From Enterobacterales bacterium (GTDB lineage Bacteria > Pseudomonadota > Gammaproteobacteria > Enterobacterales > Kangiellaceae), in contig JAUZSK010000051.1 in assembly GCA_030949565.1 (NCBI GenBank), positions 62,001 through 126,000 on the forward strand: 64,000 nucleotides of DNA, read 5' to 3'. Both the position numbers and the translations under genes were made by a program. Below the pieces are notes generated by a model. The model was given only the letters and a program-made list of their open reading frames with translations. It was not told where the DNA came from and ran no database searches. Positions 37,657-46,498 of this stretch are shown here, in pieces (position 1 is the stretch's first letter; every line of letters begins with the position of its first letter).

Positions 37657-37857
37657 ATGGGACGCAAGATGCGAAAAAAACACTGGCTCAACCCGCTGCT
37701 TGCCCTGCTGGCTAGTTTATTCATGTGTATCATTCTGGCTTTAAGTCACGATCGAGCATTTTTATGGCAGGCAGAATGGGAATCGATGAGTCCAAACTGT
37801 TGGCAACACTCTCTTCATAATATCCATCGTCCACAATTCAATAAATCCAGCGTTTAG
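37657..37857 (+). CDS. Small hypothetical membrane-anchored protein
   Basis: Up to 66 residues (the second ATG, MRKKHW, gives 62). One hydrophobic helix (NPLLALLASLFMCIILALS) is followed by a short polar tail with an NCWQHS segment. No family is recognised. It sits alone between leuS and ftsY on the plus strand. Neither ATG has a strong ribosome site. Could be a real small membrane protein or chance. Confidence 0.3.
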   Translation: MGRKMRKKHWLNPLLALLASLFMCIILALSHDRAFLWQAEWESMSPNCWQHSLHNIHRPQFNKSSV

Positions 37858-37937
37858 TCTGGGATATGGTTCATTTGTTAGGAAATATAATGTTAAACTA
37901 AGCGCTGATAATGACTTCAAAGTAGAAATAATACGTA

Positions 37938-39002
37938 ATGACCCAAGATTCACCAAAAAAATCCGGTATTTTTGGCTGGTTTGGTAGTAAAAAATCAGCT
38001 CAAGAGATTGATCAATCTGAAACTAGCGAGCAAGCATTAACTGAAGGCACAACCTCCAGTTCAAACCACGATGATATTGAACCTCAAGGACTTTTTGGTC
38101 GTTTAAAGCAAGGTCTAGCGAAAACTCGCGCCCAGTTTTCATCGGGCTTAGCCGAGTTACTTTTAGGTCAAAAAGAAATCAACCATGAATTGCTGGAAGA
38201 AGTTGAAACGCTGCTATTAATGGCTGATTTAGGGGTGGATACTACCGAACAAATCATTCATGAACTCACCGAGCGTAGCGCCCGAAAAGAACTAAAAAAT
38301 TCTGAAGCACTGCTAGAAAAATTAAAATCAATATTACTCGAAACCGCCTTGTCGGTAGAACAACCACTGGTTATTCCGCAACAGGATAAACCCTTTGTGA
38401 TCCTTATGGTCGGCGTCAATGGCGTTGGCAAAACCACCACCATCGGTAAACTGGCCCACCAATTTATGGACCAGGGTAAAAGCGTGATGTTGGCAGCTGG
38501 TGATACTTTTAGAGCCGCAGCGGTGGAACAGTTGAAAGCTTGGGGCGACCGAAATGAAGTGCCCGTGGTAGCGCAACATACCGGCGCCGACAGTGCTTCC
38601 GTCATTTATGACGCACTTGAAAAGGCCAGTGCAAAAAATATTGATATTGTCATTGCCGATACAGCTGGGCGCTTACATAACAAGGGCAACCTTATGGACG
38701 AGTTAAAAAAGATCAAACGGATTATGGGAAAGATCGATGCCGAAGCGCCACATGAAGTTATGCTAGTGGTCGATGCAGGAACCGGGCAAAATGCCTTGGT
38801 TCAGGCGGTGGAATTTGATAAGGTCGTTAAATTGACCGGCGTAACCATTAGTAAGCTCGATGGCACCGCTAAAGGTGGGGTCGTTTTTGCTCTTGCAGAT
38901 AAGCTCAAATTACCCATACGCTACATCGGCGTTGGAGAATCAAAACAAGATCTACGCCAATTTAATGCTAAAGACTATGTCAACGCATTGTTTGAAAGCT
39001 AG
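37938..39002 (+). CDS. ftsY: Signal recognition particle receptor FtsY
   Basis: 354 residues: a short acidic A domain, then the NG GTPase domain with G1 GVNGVGKTTTIGKL, AAGDTFRAAAVEQL, DTAGRLHNKGNLMDEL and SKLDGTAKGG. It docks SRP-ribosome complexes at the membrane. First gene of ftsY-ftsE-ftsX; ftsE follows after 25 nt. Frame intact. Confidence 0.97.
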   Translation: MTQDSPKKSGIFGWFGSKKSAQEIDQSETSEQALTEGTTSSSNHDDIEPQGLFGRLKQGLAKTRAQFSSGLAELLLGQKEINHELLEEVETLLLMADLGVDTTEQIIHELTERSARKELKNSEALLEKLKSILLETALSVEQPLVIPQQDKPFVILMVGVNGVGKTTTIGKLAHQFMDQGKSVMLAAGDTFRAAAVEQLKAWGDRNEVPVVAQHTGADSASVIYDALEKASAKNIDIVIADTAGRLHNKGNLMDELKKIKRIMGKIDAEAPHEVMLVVDAGTGQNALVQAVEFDKVVKLTGVTISKLDGTAKGGVVFALADKLKLPIRYIGVGESKQDLRQFNAKDYVNALFES

Positions 39003-39027
39003 ACAACCTCAATAAGAGATTTTATCC

Positions 39028-39750
39028 ATGATCGAATTTGCCCATGTCTCCAAACGCTACCCCAACGGGCAAATTGCACTAAGGAATATTGATTTACAGA
39101 TCGGTGCTGGGGAAATGGCTTTTTTAACTGGCCATTCAGGCGCGGGTAAAAGCACCATGCTTAAGCTTATCAGCCTAATGGAACGGCCGACCGCTGGGCA
39201 AGTAATCATTAATGGTAAAAACCTGAACCGAATAAAGCCCCGGAAAATCCCCGCAATAAGACGTGATATCGGCATGATTTTTCAGGATCATAGGCTCCTG
39301 TTTGACCGCAGCGTGTTCGATAACGTGGCATTACCGCTAATGATTGCCGGTTATGATCACCGAGAAATTGGCCGCCGCGTTCGTGCTGCGTTGGATAAAG
39401 TTGGTTTGTTATCGAAAGAGAAAAGTACACCAATCATGCTATCGGGTGGTGAGCAGCAACGAGTTGGCATTGCAAGAGCGGTAGTCAACAAACCACCTCT
39501 TTTGTTGGCAGATGAACCGACCGGAAATCTCGATCCAGAACTGTCCGCCGAAATCATGCGTTTATTTGAGCAGTTTAATCAAGTGGGCGTAAGTCTGCTG
39601 ATCGCTTCCCATGATTTAAGCCTGTTAGCTAAAATGCATTATCGAACACTAGTCATGAAAGACGGCCAATTGATTCAAGATCGCTCAGATACGCCGCAAG
39701 GTTTAGACTTACCACCCGCGCAATTGCTGGGGGCTGATAATGAATCCTGA
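39028..39750 (+). CDS. ftsE: Cell division ATP-binding protein FtsE
   Basis: 240 residues, ABC ATPase: Walker A GHSGAGKST, signature LSGGEQQRVGIARA, Walker B LLLADEPTGNLDP. With FtsX it controls periplasmic amidases at the septum. The C-terminus is slightly long (~20 residues beyond the core). Its end overlaps the ftsX start by 11 nt, implying translational coupling. Confidence 0.96.
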   Translation: MIEFAHVSKRYPNGQIALRNIDLQIGAGEMAFLTGHSGAGKSTMLKLISLMERPTAGQVIINGKNLNRIKPRKIPAIRRDIGMIFQDHRLLFDRSVFDNVALPLMIAGYDHREIGRRVRAALDKVGLLSKEKSTPIMLSGGEQQRVGIARAVVNKPPLLLADEPTGNLDPELSAEIMRLFEQFNQVGVSLLIASHDLSLLAKMHYRTLVMKDGQLIQDRSDTPQGLDLPPAQLLGADNES

Positions 39751-40714
39751 TCAACTCACTGGCGCCAGACTAACGCAGGGCGCTAGTTTAAAAGCACGCT
39801 TTAAAATGCTGATTAGACTGCATAAACTTGAAGCAAAACGCGGTATTCAAGACATTTTCGATAATCCTTTATCCAATTTTATGACGGTTTTGGTCATTGC
39901 CATCGCCCTTGCGCTGCCTACTGGCCTCCAAATTATGCTGGATAATGGCAAACAACTCAGCCAAAGCTGGGATGGAGCCAGTCGGATCTCTTTGTTTTTA
40001 ACACTTGAGACCAGCAAAAAACAAACTATCGACTTATCCAACAAGATTCGACAGAATTTAGCTATTAAAAATGTCGAAGTTATTTTGCCTGATCAAGCGC
40101 TTAAAGATTTTAGTCAGCAATCGGGGTTCGTTGATGCCATAGGAGAGCTTGATCAAAACCCTCTACCACCAACTTTGGTGGTTCAACCGGTAGAAGCCTA
40201 TTCAACACCCTTTGAATCAGGCAAATTATTGGCTATTTACGCAAAGTTGCCACAGGTTGAAAAAGCCCAATTAGATTTGGATTGGGTACGCAAGCTCTAC
40301 GCCTTAATCCAACTCGCTGAAAAAGCGGCGGCCGCTTTGGGCTTGGCTTTAGGACTGGCCGTGTTACTGATAATAGGTAATACCATACGCTTATCAGTGC
40401 AAAACCGGCGTGATGAAATTGAAATCGTCAAACTCATCGGTGCCACTAACGCATTTATTCGACGCCCCTTCCTCTATACCGGCTTTTGGTATGGGTTATT
40501 TGCAGGTATTAGCTGTTGGCTACTTGTCGAAATATCACTTTTCTGGTTACAGCAACCAATTGCTAACTTAGCAGGGCTCTATCAGAGTGATTTTACTCTT
40601 AGCGGACTCAGTTGGAGCCAAAGTATACAACTCATCAGTATCAGTTGTGGATTAGGTCTGCTAGGTTCTTGGCTCAGCGTAGGCCGCCACATTCGGGCAA
40701 TTGAACCAAGATAA
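39740..40714 (+). CDS. ftsX: Cell division protein FtsX
   Basis: 324 residues with four membrane helices: one after the cytoplasmic N-terminus (FMTVLVIAIALALPTGLQI) and three at the end. The large periplasmic loop (for activator binding) lies between. NRRDEIEIVKLIGATNAFIRRPF is the typical FtsX coupling segment. Partner of FtsE. The downstream 220 bp hold the CIRCE operators of rpoH. Confidence 0.95.
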   Translation: MNPDQLTGARLTQGASLKARFKMLIRLHKLEAKRGIQDIFDNPLSNFMTVLVIAIALALPTGLQIMLDNGKQLSQSWDGASRISLFLTLETSKKQTIDLSNKIRQNLAIKNVEVILPDQALKDFSQQSGFVDAIGELDQNPLPPTLVVQPVEAYSTPFESGKLLAIYAKLPQVEKAQLDLDWVRKLYALIQLAEKAAAALGLALGLAVLLIIGNTIRLSVQNRRDEIEIVKLIGATNAFIRRPFLYTGFWYGLFAGISCWLLVEISLFWLQQPIANLAGLYQSDFTLSGLSWSQSIQLISISCGLGLLGSWLSVGRHIRAIEPR

Positions 40715-40792
40715 GCCACGATAACCAGATAAAAAATAACGTCGTTTGCAGCGTTTGTAACAATCTAATTCAAGCTGAAACTTTTAGCTTTT

Positions 40793-40819
40793 TTAGCACT
40801 CTTAGTAAATAACTGCTAA
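40793..40819 (+). promoter_or_regulatory. CIRCE-type HrcA operator, imperfect copy
   Basis: TTAGCACTC, 9-nt spacer, AACTGCTAA: 16 of 18 arm positions match the CIRCE consensus (TTAGCACTC-N9-GAGTGCTAA). Its start is 31 bp before that of the perfect copy, almost exactly three helical turns, so both could be occupied on one DNA face. Confidence 0.75.
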
Positions 40820-40823
40820 AAAG

Positions 40824-40850
40824 TTAGCACTCTCTATAAAAGAGTGCTAA
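40824..40850 (+). promoter_or_regulatory. CIRCE HrcA operator, perfect copy
   Basis: TTAGCACTC, spacer TCTATAAAA (9 nt), GAGTGCTAA: an exact match to the CIRCE consensus. It lies ~90 bp upstream of the rpoH start codon. The heat-labile repressor HrcA binds CIRCE. The spacer contains a TATAAA that could be part of a -10 element, in which case binding would block the promoter directly. Confidence 0.93.
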
Positions 40851-40938
40851 AATTATCCCAATTAGACAGAATTATAACGCTTTTCAATCGAGAATTTTTA
40901 TTTTAGGTCTCTTGAAAACCGATGATAGGAGTAGGTAA

Positions 40939-41799
40939 ATGACTATTGACAGCAAAAAAAGATTAAAGCCCCTTAATCTCTTGGTTCCACAGGGTAATAT
41001 TGAATCTTATGTGACGGCTATTCATGCAATCCCGGTATTATCCGCGGAAGAAGAGAGAAGCCTTGCGATTCACTACAAAGAAACCGGCGATCTCGATGCG
41101 GTTCGTAACTTAATCATGTCGCATTTACGCTTTGTCGCTCATATCGCAAGAAGTTACAGTGGTTACGGTTTACCACAAGCTGATTTAATTCAAGAAGGTA
41201 ACGTCGGCCTGATGAAAGCGGTTAAACGCTTCGACCCCGAAGTAGGTGTTCGTTTAATTTCCTTTGCGGTTCATTGGATTAAAGCTGAAATACATGAGTT
41301 TGTGCTTAAAAACTGGCGTGTGGTGAAAATTGCAACCACCAAAGCGCAGCGAAAATTATTTTTTAACCTTCGTAGCGCTAAAAAATCACAGAACTGGTTA
41401 ACGAACGATGAAGTTAAAGCCGTAGCTGATGATTTAGGTGTGGCTGAAATCGAAGTAAGGCGTATGGAAAGTCGTTTAAACTCTCGTGATACAGCTTTTG
41501 ACTTACCCGCTGATGCGGATGATGAAACTAGCTATGCTCCCGCTGCCTACTTAGAATCAGCAAACAGCGATCCAGCCGATGTCTTAGAGAAAGAAGATTG
41601 GCAAGACCATAATCAGCAGATGCTTATGGGGGCTCTTAAAGATCTCGACAGCCGTAGCCAAGCGATTTTGGCGGCCCGTTGGCTCAGTGATGAAAAAGCC
41701 ACCTTGCAAGAGCTTGCTGACCGTTACCAAGTGTCCGCCGAAAGGATCAGACAACTTGAAAAAAATGCGATGAAAAAGCTAAAGGCGAGCATGCAGTAA
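40939..41799 (+). CDS. rpoH: RNA polymerase sigma-32 heat-shock factor
   Basis: 286 residues with sigma70-family regions 2 ([51 protein letters not shown]), the RpoH-specific region C ([11 protein letters not shown]) and region 4 ([28 protein letters not shown]). The start has TAGGAG upstream. It directs heat-shock gene transcription. Two CIRCE operators precede it, so heat induction here seems to be coupled to HrcA. Confidence 0.97.
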   Translation: MTIDSKKRLKPLNLLVPQGNIESYVTAIHAIPVLSAEEERSLAIHYKETGDLDAVRNLIMSHLRFVAHIARSYSGYGLPQADLIQEGNVGLMKAVKRFDPEVGVRLISFAVHWIKAEIHEFVLKNWRVVKIATTKAQRKLFFNLRSAKKSQNWLTNDEVKAVADDLGVAEIEVRRMESRLNSRDTAFDLPADADDETSYAPAAYLESANSDPADVLEKEDWQDHNQQMLMGALKDLDSRSQAILAARWLSDEKATLQELADRYQVSAERIRQLEKNAMKKLKASMQ

Positions 41800-41822
41800 G
41801 TAGATATTCTTACAATTAATTT

Positions 41823-41849
41823 AAAAAAGCGCCTACGGGCGCTTTTTTA
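41823..41849 (+). terminator. Intrinsic terminator of rpoH
   Basis: AAAAAAGCGCC-TAC-GGGCGCTTTTTTA: GC-rich stem, tiny loop and T6 tract, about 25 bp after the rpoH stop. Confidence 0.92.
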
Positions 41850-42127
41850 TTGCTAAGACACTAATATTTAATGCTTTTCTAATGGATTTATCGGTAAAAA
41901 CGAACTCAAAGCTTGATTCTATTGATCCAGATCCTCGCATATTGACAAAAATAAGGATAATATGGCATATCGACAATTTCTAGAAGGTAAATCCGTTACA
42001 AACATTGAGTAGTACCCGACCCGTTAACTCGCAGTAAAGCTGATACTGACAGATGTCTGTAATCCTGCTCGTCGAGATTCAATGCTGAATTCTAGGATCA
42101 AATCGATTCAACTAGGAGGCATTATCA

Positions 42128-42966
42128 ATGAAAAAAAATAACCCAAACACTCATATTGACCCTTAGTGTTTTGTTCATTATTTCTTGTGGTGAACAAGCC
42201 GCACAAAAAAGAAACTGACAAAACACCACCAGCTGTAGCGAAAGATACCGCAATCCCGGAAAAACATCAGTGTAACCTAACATTAGGTTGGGACCCTTGG
42301 GAACCCTACCAATACTTAACACCCGACGATACAGTTCAAGGTCTTGAAATTGATCTAATCACAGCCATGGCTAATCAGGTTGGCTGTCAAATTGACTTTG
42401 TACAGCATGACTGGATGCATCTGCTACAAGGCATAAAGAATGGCAGCATCGATATGCTCGGTGGTGCGAGTGAAACTGAAAACAGAAAATCCTTTGCTTA
42501 TTTTTCTGCACCCTATCGACAAGAATCGTTTGTGCTCTATGTGCGAACCAAGCAACTCGATAAATATAATGACCATACTCTAATACAACTGCTTGATAAC
42601 CAGTTCCGTGTGGGAGTGACGGAAGATTATATTTATGGCGATCAGGTCTCTGACATTCAAGATCAAGAAAAATATAAAAATCTGATTGTTACCGTACCTA
42701 TCACCGAGGTGAATTACTATAACCTAATCCAAAATAATATTGATGGTTTTTTGGAAGATCCTTTTGTTGCCGGCTATACCATTAAACGTAAAGGGCTTAG
42801 TCGACAAATACAGGCGACCAATATTGAAGTGAACAGCGGTACTGTTTCCATAATGTTTAGCAAGGCCAGTATTCAACCGGAAAAAGTTGAAGCGTTTAAT
42901 AAAGCACTGGAAGCTATAAAAGCATCCGGCGACTATCAGAAGATATTGGATAAGTATAGTAGTTAA
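42128..42966 (+). pseudogene. Solute-binding lipoprotein (SBP_bac_3 type), two one-base frameshifts at the N-terminus
   Basis: The track ORF (42166-42966) encodes an amino-acid-type periplasmic binding domain: LTLGWDPWEPYQYL, GLEIDLITAMANQVGCQIDFV, WMHLLQGIKNGSIDMLGGASETENR, and so on. It lacks a credible start. Upstream, an ATG at 42128 with a perfect AGGAGG would encode MKKITQTLILTLS...FIISCGEQ, a lipoprotein signal peptide, if one A is removed from the A8 run after the ATG. Removing another A from a later A6 run restores the frame into QKETDKTPP. Both are +1 indels in A tracts. No permease or ATPase gene is adjacent, so it may serve an unlinked transporter or a sensor. Confidence 0.75.
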
Positions 42967-42995
42967 AACTCCATTTCCAATACCTAACCTGGGCT

Positions 42996-43032
42996 AAAAA
43001 AATGCTTCCTTAAATCGCTTTAAGGAAGCATT
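42996..43032 (-). terminator. Intrinsic terminator of hsp20 (minus strand)
   Basis: A 14-bp perfect stem (AATGCTTCCTTAAA / TTTAAGGAAGCATT) with a 4-nt loop, followed on the minus strand by a run of Ts (plus strand AAAAAAA at 42996). It lies ~50 bp beyond the hsp20 stop and between convergent genes, so it may also stop plus-strand transcripts, though there is no T-run in that direction. Confidence 0.85.
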
Positions 43033-43079
43033 AAACGGAGTAACTACAAAACTTTAAATGATAGTTTTTCAGATCAAAT

Positions 43080-43503
43080 CTAGTGAATTTCAATTTGTTT
43101 TAATTGCTGCTTTTCAACCGTTTTCGGAATGGTCAAATACAGCATTCCATTTTTGTTTTCGGCTCGAATATTGTCGCCATCAACATTTTTAGGCAGTGAG
43201 AAACTGCGGTTGAAATGTCCATAAGAACGCTCAATTCGATGCGGTTTTTGATCTTTTTTCTATTGTTCTTTCACCGCTAATGGTTAATATATATTTTTCA
43301 AGGCTAACCTTTACGTCTTCTTTATTGACTTCAGGAAGTTCTGCCTTAATTAAAAATGCATCGCTATTCTCAGTAACATCAACGGCAGGAACCCAATCGG
43401 CTGACAATGTATCTTCCTCATTAGGACGATTGATAACGGCGCGATTTAAGCCATTAAAAAGATCGTCAAAATGTCTAAATGACTGCCAAGGTGTAATATT
43501 CAT
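43080..43503 (-). pseudogene. Small heat-shock protein, Hsp20 family, one-base frameshift
   Basis: The track ORF (MNITPWQSFRHFDDLFNGL...) holds the N-terminal arm and the start of the alpha-crystallin domain (WVPAVDVTENSDAFLIKAELPEV...VSLEKYILTISGER). One extra base in a T6/A6 run at 43254-43259 ends it early. Correcting it continues through QKPHRIERSYGHFNRSFSLP and NKNGMLYLTIPK to a stop at 43080, giving ~140 residues, the usual length. ATP-independent chaperone that holds unfolding proteins. GAGGAG precedes the ATG. Confidence 0.88.
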
Positions 43504-43525
43504 AATAGTATCTCCTCATATTTAC

Positions 43526-43547
43526 TGTTAGCTTTTATGCGCTAACA
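43526..43547 (-). promoter_or_regulatory. Inverted repeat in the hsp20 leader
   Basis: TGTTAGC and GCTAACA form a perfect 7-bp stem with an 8-nt loop, just upstream of the hsp20 ribosome site on the minus strand. It could be an operator or part of a structured leader. It shares TTAGC/GCTAA with CIRCE arms but lacks the ACTC/GAGT part and the right spacing, so I do not call it CIRCE. Confidence 0.35.
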
Positions 43548-43680
43548 ATATAAATTAAAATCTGAAATAGAAACTATAAAACCGGTTTTAGTTGTTTCTT
43601 CTAGTAACTTTAATATGGGAGCACTTTTATTTTTTTCAAGGTTAGATTTTTAATTTTTTTATTGCTAGCCAAAGTCGTTA

Positions 43681-44175
43681 CTATAAAAAGTTATTAAAAA
43701 AACGCATAAACTCTGTCGCCTCAGGGTTTGATTGAATTACCGAAGCATTAGCTATAATTTCCAAGCCTAAATCATTTAGAATATGCCTTGACTCAATAGG
43801 AATAAATCCGTGAAATTCGATAATCACTAGTGCCCCGGGTGCAAGCTTGCTCAGTCGTATTTCATTGCCATCCTGCATATATTGATTTTCAAAAATAGGA
43901 TCTTGCAGTCGAGGTTTAGATGCGTTGAGATTTTTAAGACGTATTTTCATAGTGAATTTTTGTGGGAAATGTTTATAGCTGATTAACACCTTATTTAAAG
44001 TTTCACTTCCCGTATTAGCCAGTTTTACCTGACTATTAAAAAAACACTGAGCTTCACTTTTAATACAAAAGATGATTCCGCTACCGTATTCATAAAGGAT
44101 TTCTCTATCAGATCCCCAGAGGATAGATTTTAATGAAGCATTAAATATTGTAAAAAGAAAGGTAACTACTCGCAC
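43681..44175 (-). pseudogene. Hypothetical gene split from its start by the IS66 element
   Basis: The track ORF of 164 residues begins from a GTG supplied by the IS end (MRVVT), so its apparent start is an artefact. Removing the IS and one copy of the 8-bp duplication rejoins the frame to ATG TTC TTT CTT TTT ACA (MFFLFTIFNASLKS), whose ATG lies just beyond the right side of the IS. The product has a hydrophobic N-terminus and a body with VKLANTGSETLNKVLISY and APGALVIIEFHGFIP, resembling DUF11/CARDB-like beta-sandwich envelope proteins. I do not recognise a named family. Confidence 0.6.
44154..44161. repeat. Left target-site duplication of the IS66 element
   Basis: AAAGAAAG, identical to 45896-45903. 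Eight base pairs is the standard IS66-family target duplication. Confidence 0.92.
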
Positions 44176-45895
44176 CCTACATCATTAATTTTACCAGCCA
44201 AAGCCATTTGAATGGCAATTAATGGATTATATCCTTTGTTTGCCATAGTCTGAAGATAACTTGAAATTCGACAATAAGCTTGAGCGTATCTAACGGTTCT
44301 AAAACAACCCGACACCTTTTGCTTTACCTTGGCCATTCTTAAATCACGCTCGGCTCGATTATTGGTAAATGAAACATGAGAGTTCTTCGCAAACAATAAT
44401 ACAGATTGTTCATTCTCACTCATTCTTTCCCATAAATTATGAGCCTCTGATTTTGCTATTCTACCGCGCTTACCGCTGGGTTTGGGTGGCACAGGCGGTA
44501 ATTCTTTTTCTCCGCGCGTGATAATATTTCTAAACCGTTTCTGTAAATTAGCATAATCTTTATCGGTCAGTTTCTTTTGCTCATTCTTCGAGACCTTGGC
44601 ACAGGTTTCTTTTAGAAGACGCTTCATATTTTTAGCCCAAACATACCCATTGGACTCAACAACAAACGTCAACTCACGCATCAAATGTGAAACCACATAA
44701 CCCATGCCCACAATGTCGATAGGAAAAATAAGATGCCCAACAATCATGGATGATCACGCCGCCATAACGCGGCACAATATCAATCGTATCAATGGCTTTA
44801 ATGCCCCTCCCGCGATCTAGGCATTTTAACGTAATATCGCCAGCTGAATAAACATGGACCCAGTGGTTCTTTTTATCCACTCTTAGTGAGGTTTCATCGA
44901 CATTCATTGCCGGCATTTTTAATAATGCTTCTTTGGCTGAAACCTCCCACTCTTCTAAGGCTTGATGAAGGCGCCATACAAACTTCAATAAGCTTGCTTC
45001 TGCAAGTGTGACATCCATCATTGATTTGACTAATTTCTGAACACGGTTAAGTGCCACCATCTGACAAACTAGCAAATTGATCACAAAAGCCTTTAGGCCA
45101 TCGCCATACTGAAGCGGGCCATGCAAGCCGGCAGGAAACGATGCTTTTACGGTTGAATCACACGATGGACACTGTTTAATTTGAACATCAACATGCTCAA
45201 CCACTTTTTCAAAAACAATATCAATTTTTGTGCGTCGTTCAGACTCAGTGCTGGCAGTGGCGTTTAAGTCTTCACCACACCGATCACAGTTATAAACTTC
45301 AATGGTAGTAACCGTTTCTATCGTGCGTGTATTGTTAGCCGTGAGTGGGTTTTCTGTTTTCCCTTTACCATTGCTTCCCTGAACAGGCTTTAAAGCGGAC
45401 TCATCTTTATCTGTTTGTGAGGAAGGAATACTCGAATTCTTATTATTTTTCTTGGTGGATTTTTCAAGAAATATGGAAAGCATGAGTTCCATGATCATAA
45501 ACATACTGTTCATCAGAAATTTTATTTCAGTTGTGATTTTTCCGCTGGCACACAATTGTTCAAAGTCAGCCTTGATGCGACTGACTTCATTACGAACAGT
45601 TGTTTTGTCTACGTTTGACACTAAGAAAATCACCTTAAACCTTTGCTGTAGGTTTGATGATAACATGGCTTTTTTCGACTCTCTGAGCGGTGCTCTGCTA
45701 GACGTTCTCTGTCGGGTTGAAGCTTGGAATCAAAGTTTTTAGGAAACGATCTTATTTGATCCGTTTGGGATCTCTAGCGATCTATTTTATACGGACTTAG
45801 GAAAGTAGTTTTTTTTCGTCCAAAAAACTGTCAAGTATTATTTTTATTTTTTCTGAATATGTTCAGTTTTTAGATGCTACTGGGTGAGTAGTTAC
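44162..45895 (-). mobile_element. IS66-family insertion sequence (single transposase gene), complete ends
   Basis: 1734 bp. The ends are inverted: GTAACTACTC at 44162 and GAGTAGTTAC at 45895, with further CACCC/GGGTG similarity inwards. It is flanked by perfect 8-bp direct repeats AAAGAAAG. It carries only the large DDE transposase; the small TnpA/TnpB genes of classical IS66 are absent. The exact duplication shows that it arrived by transposition and has not rearranged since. Confidence 0.93.
44166..45666 (-). pseudogene. IS66-family DDE transposase, one-base frameshift
   Basis: The N-terminal part (44674-45666) has the helical leader, the zinc-finger-like region (YNCDRCGEDL; KQCPSCDSTV), LHGPLQYGDGLKAFVINLLV and the first catalytic aspartate in MNVDETSLRV, with the second in VIIHDCWASYFSYRHCGHGLCG. 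An extra T in GGTTTCACA (at ~44690) breaks the frame. The C-terminal ORF continues SHLMRELTFVVESNG...NNRAERDLRMAKVKQKVSGCFRT, including the catalytic glutamate. If the indel is an assembly error the transposase is intact. Confidence 0.88.
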
Positions 45896-45903
45896 AAAGA
45901 AAG
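45896..45903. repeat. Right target-site duplication of the IS66 element
   Basis: AAAGAAAG, identical to the left copy. It lies within the first codons of the interrupted gene. Confidence 0.92.
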
Positions 45904-46196
45904 AACATAAAAACGATGATTAAAATTTTTCTATAATATAAAAATTTCCAAGCAAACATAAATAGACTCATTTTTAGTATCACTATGCCAGTGGTACCTT
46001 GTGGCACTGACCCGACCACATATCTTGCACCATAAATAGGATAGTTTAAACTCTTGCAATCCCACCCTAGCCCCTGTAAAATCCCGCCTCCATGATGCTA
46101 ATTGGTCTAATTTTAGGCTATTTACATTAAATATGCATATGGTATTTGACCAATCAAGGCTCATTTGGCGATATGCAACAGAAAAGAGATAAAATC

Positions 46197-46415
46197 ATGA
46201 AAGCAGATATCCATCCAAATTACGCGCCAATGACTGCCACTTGCAGTTGTGGTAACAAAATCGAAGTAGGGTCTACCCTTGGTAAAGACATCCATTTGGA
46301 CGTCTGTTCTGAATGTCACCCTTTTTACACAGGTAAGCAGAAGACCGCTGAAACCGGTGGACGTGTTGATAAGTTCCGTAAGCGTTTTGCAGCACGATCG
46401 CTTAAGAAAGCTTAA
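46197..46415 (+). CDS. rpmE: 50S ribosomal protein L31 (zinc-binding form)
   Basis: 72 residues from the ATG at 46197 ([20 protein letters not shown]). The cysteine set CSCG...[10 protein letters not shown] marks the C+ (zinc-containing) L31 type. [13 protein letters not shown] is the basic tail. The track start 17 codons earlier is not supported. AAAGAGAT precedes the ATG. A clear terminator follows. Confidence 0.95.
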   Translation: MKADIHPNYAPMTATCSCGNKIEVGSTLGKDIHLDVCSECHPFYTGKQKTAETGGRVDKFRKRFAARSLKKA

Positions 46416-46436
46416 GGTTTTCTTAATCACACAAGA

Positions 46437-46462
46437 AAAGGTGCTTTTTAGCACCTTTTTTA
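46437..46462 (+). terminator. Intrinsic terminator of rpmE
   Basis: AAAAGGTGCTTTTTAGCACCTTTTTTATT: 7-bp stem, T-rich tail, ~20 bp after the rpmE stop. Confidence 0.88.
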
Positions 46463-46498
46463 TTACTTGGGACTCGACGATTGCGTGAACACGCCCTT

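Noticed and set aside
43526-43547. Inverted repeat before hsp20 considered as a CIRCE element
   Set aside because: Only TTAGC/GCTAA is shared; the ACTC/GAGT half and the 9-nt spacer are missing.
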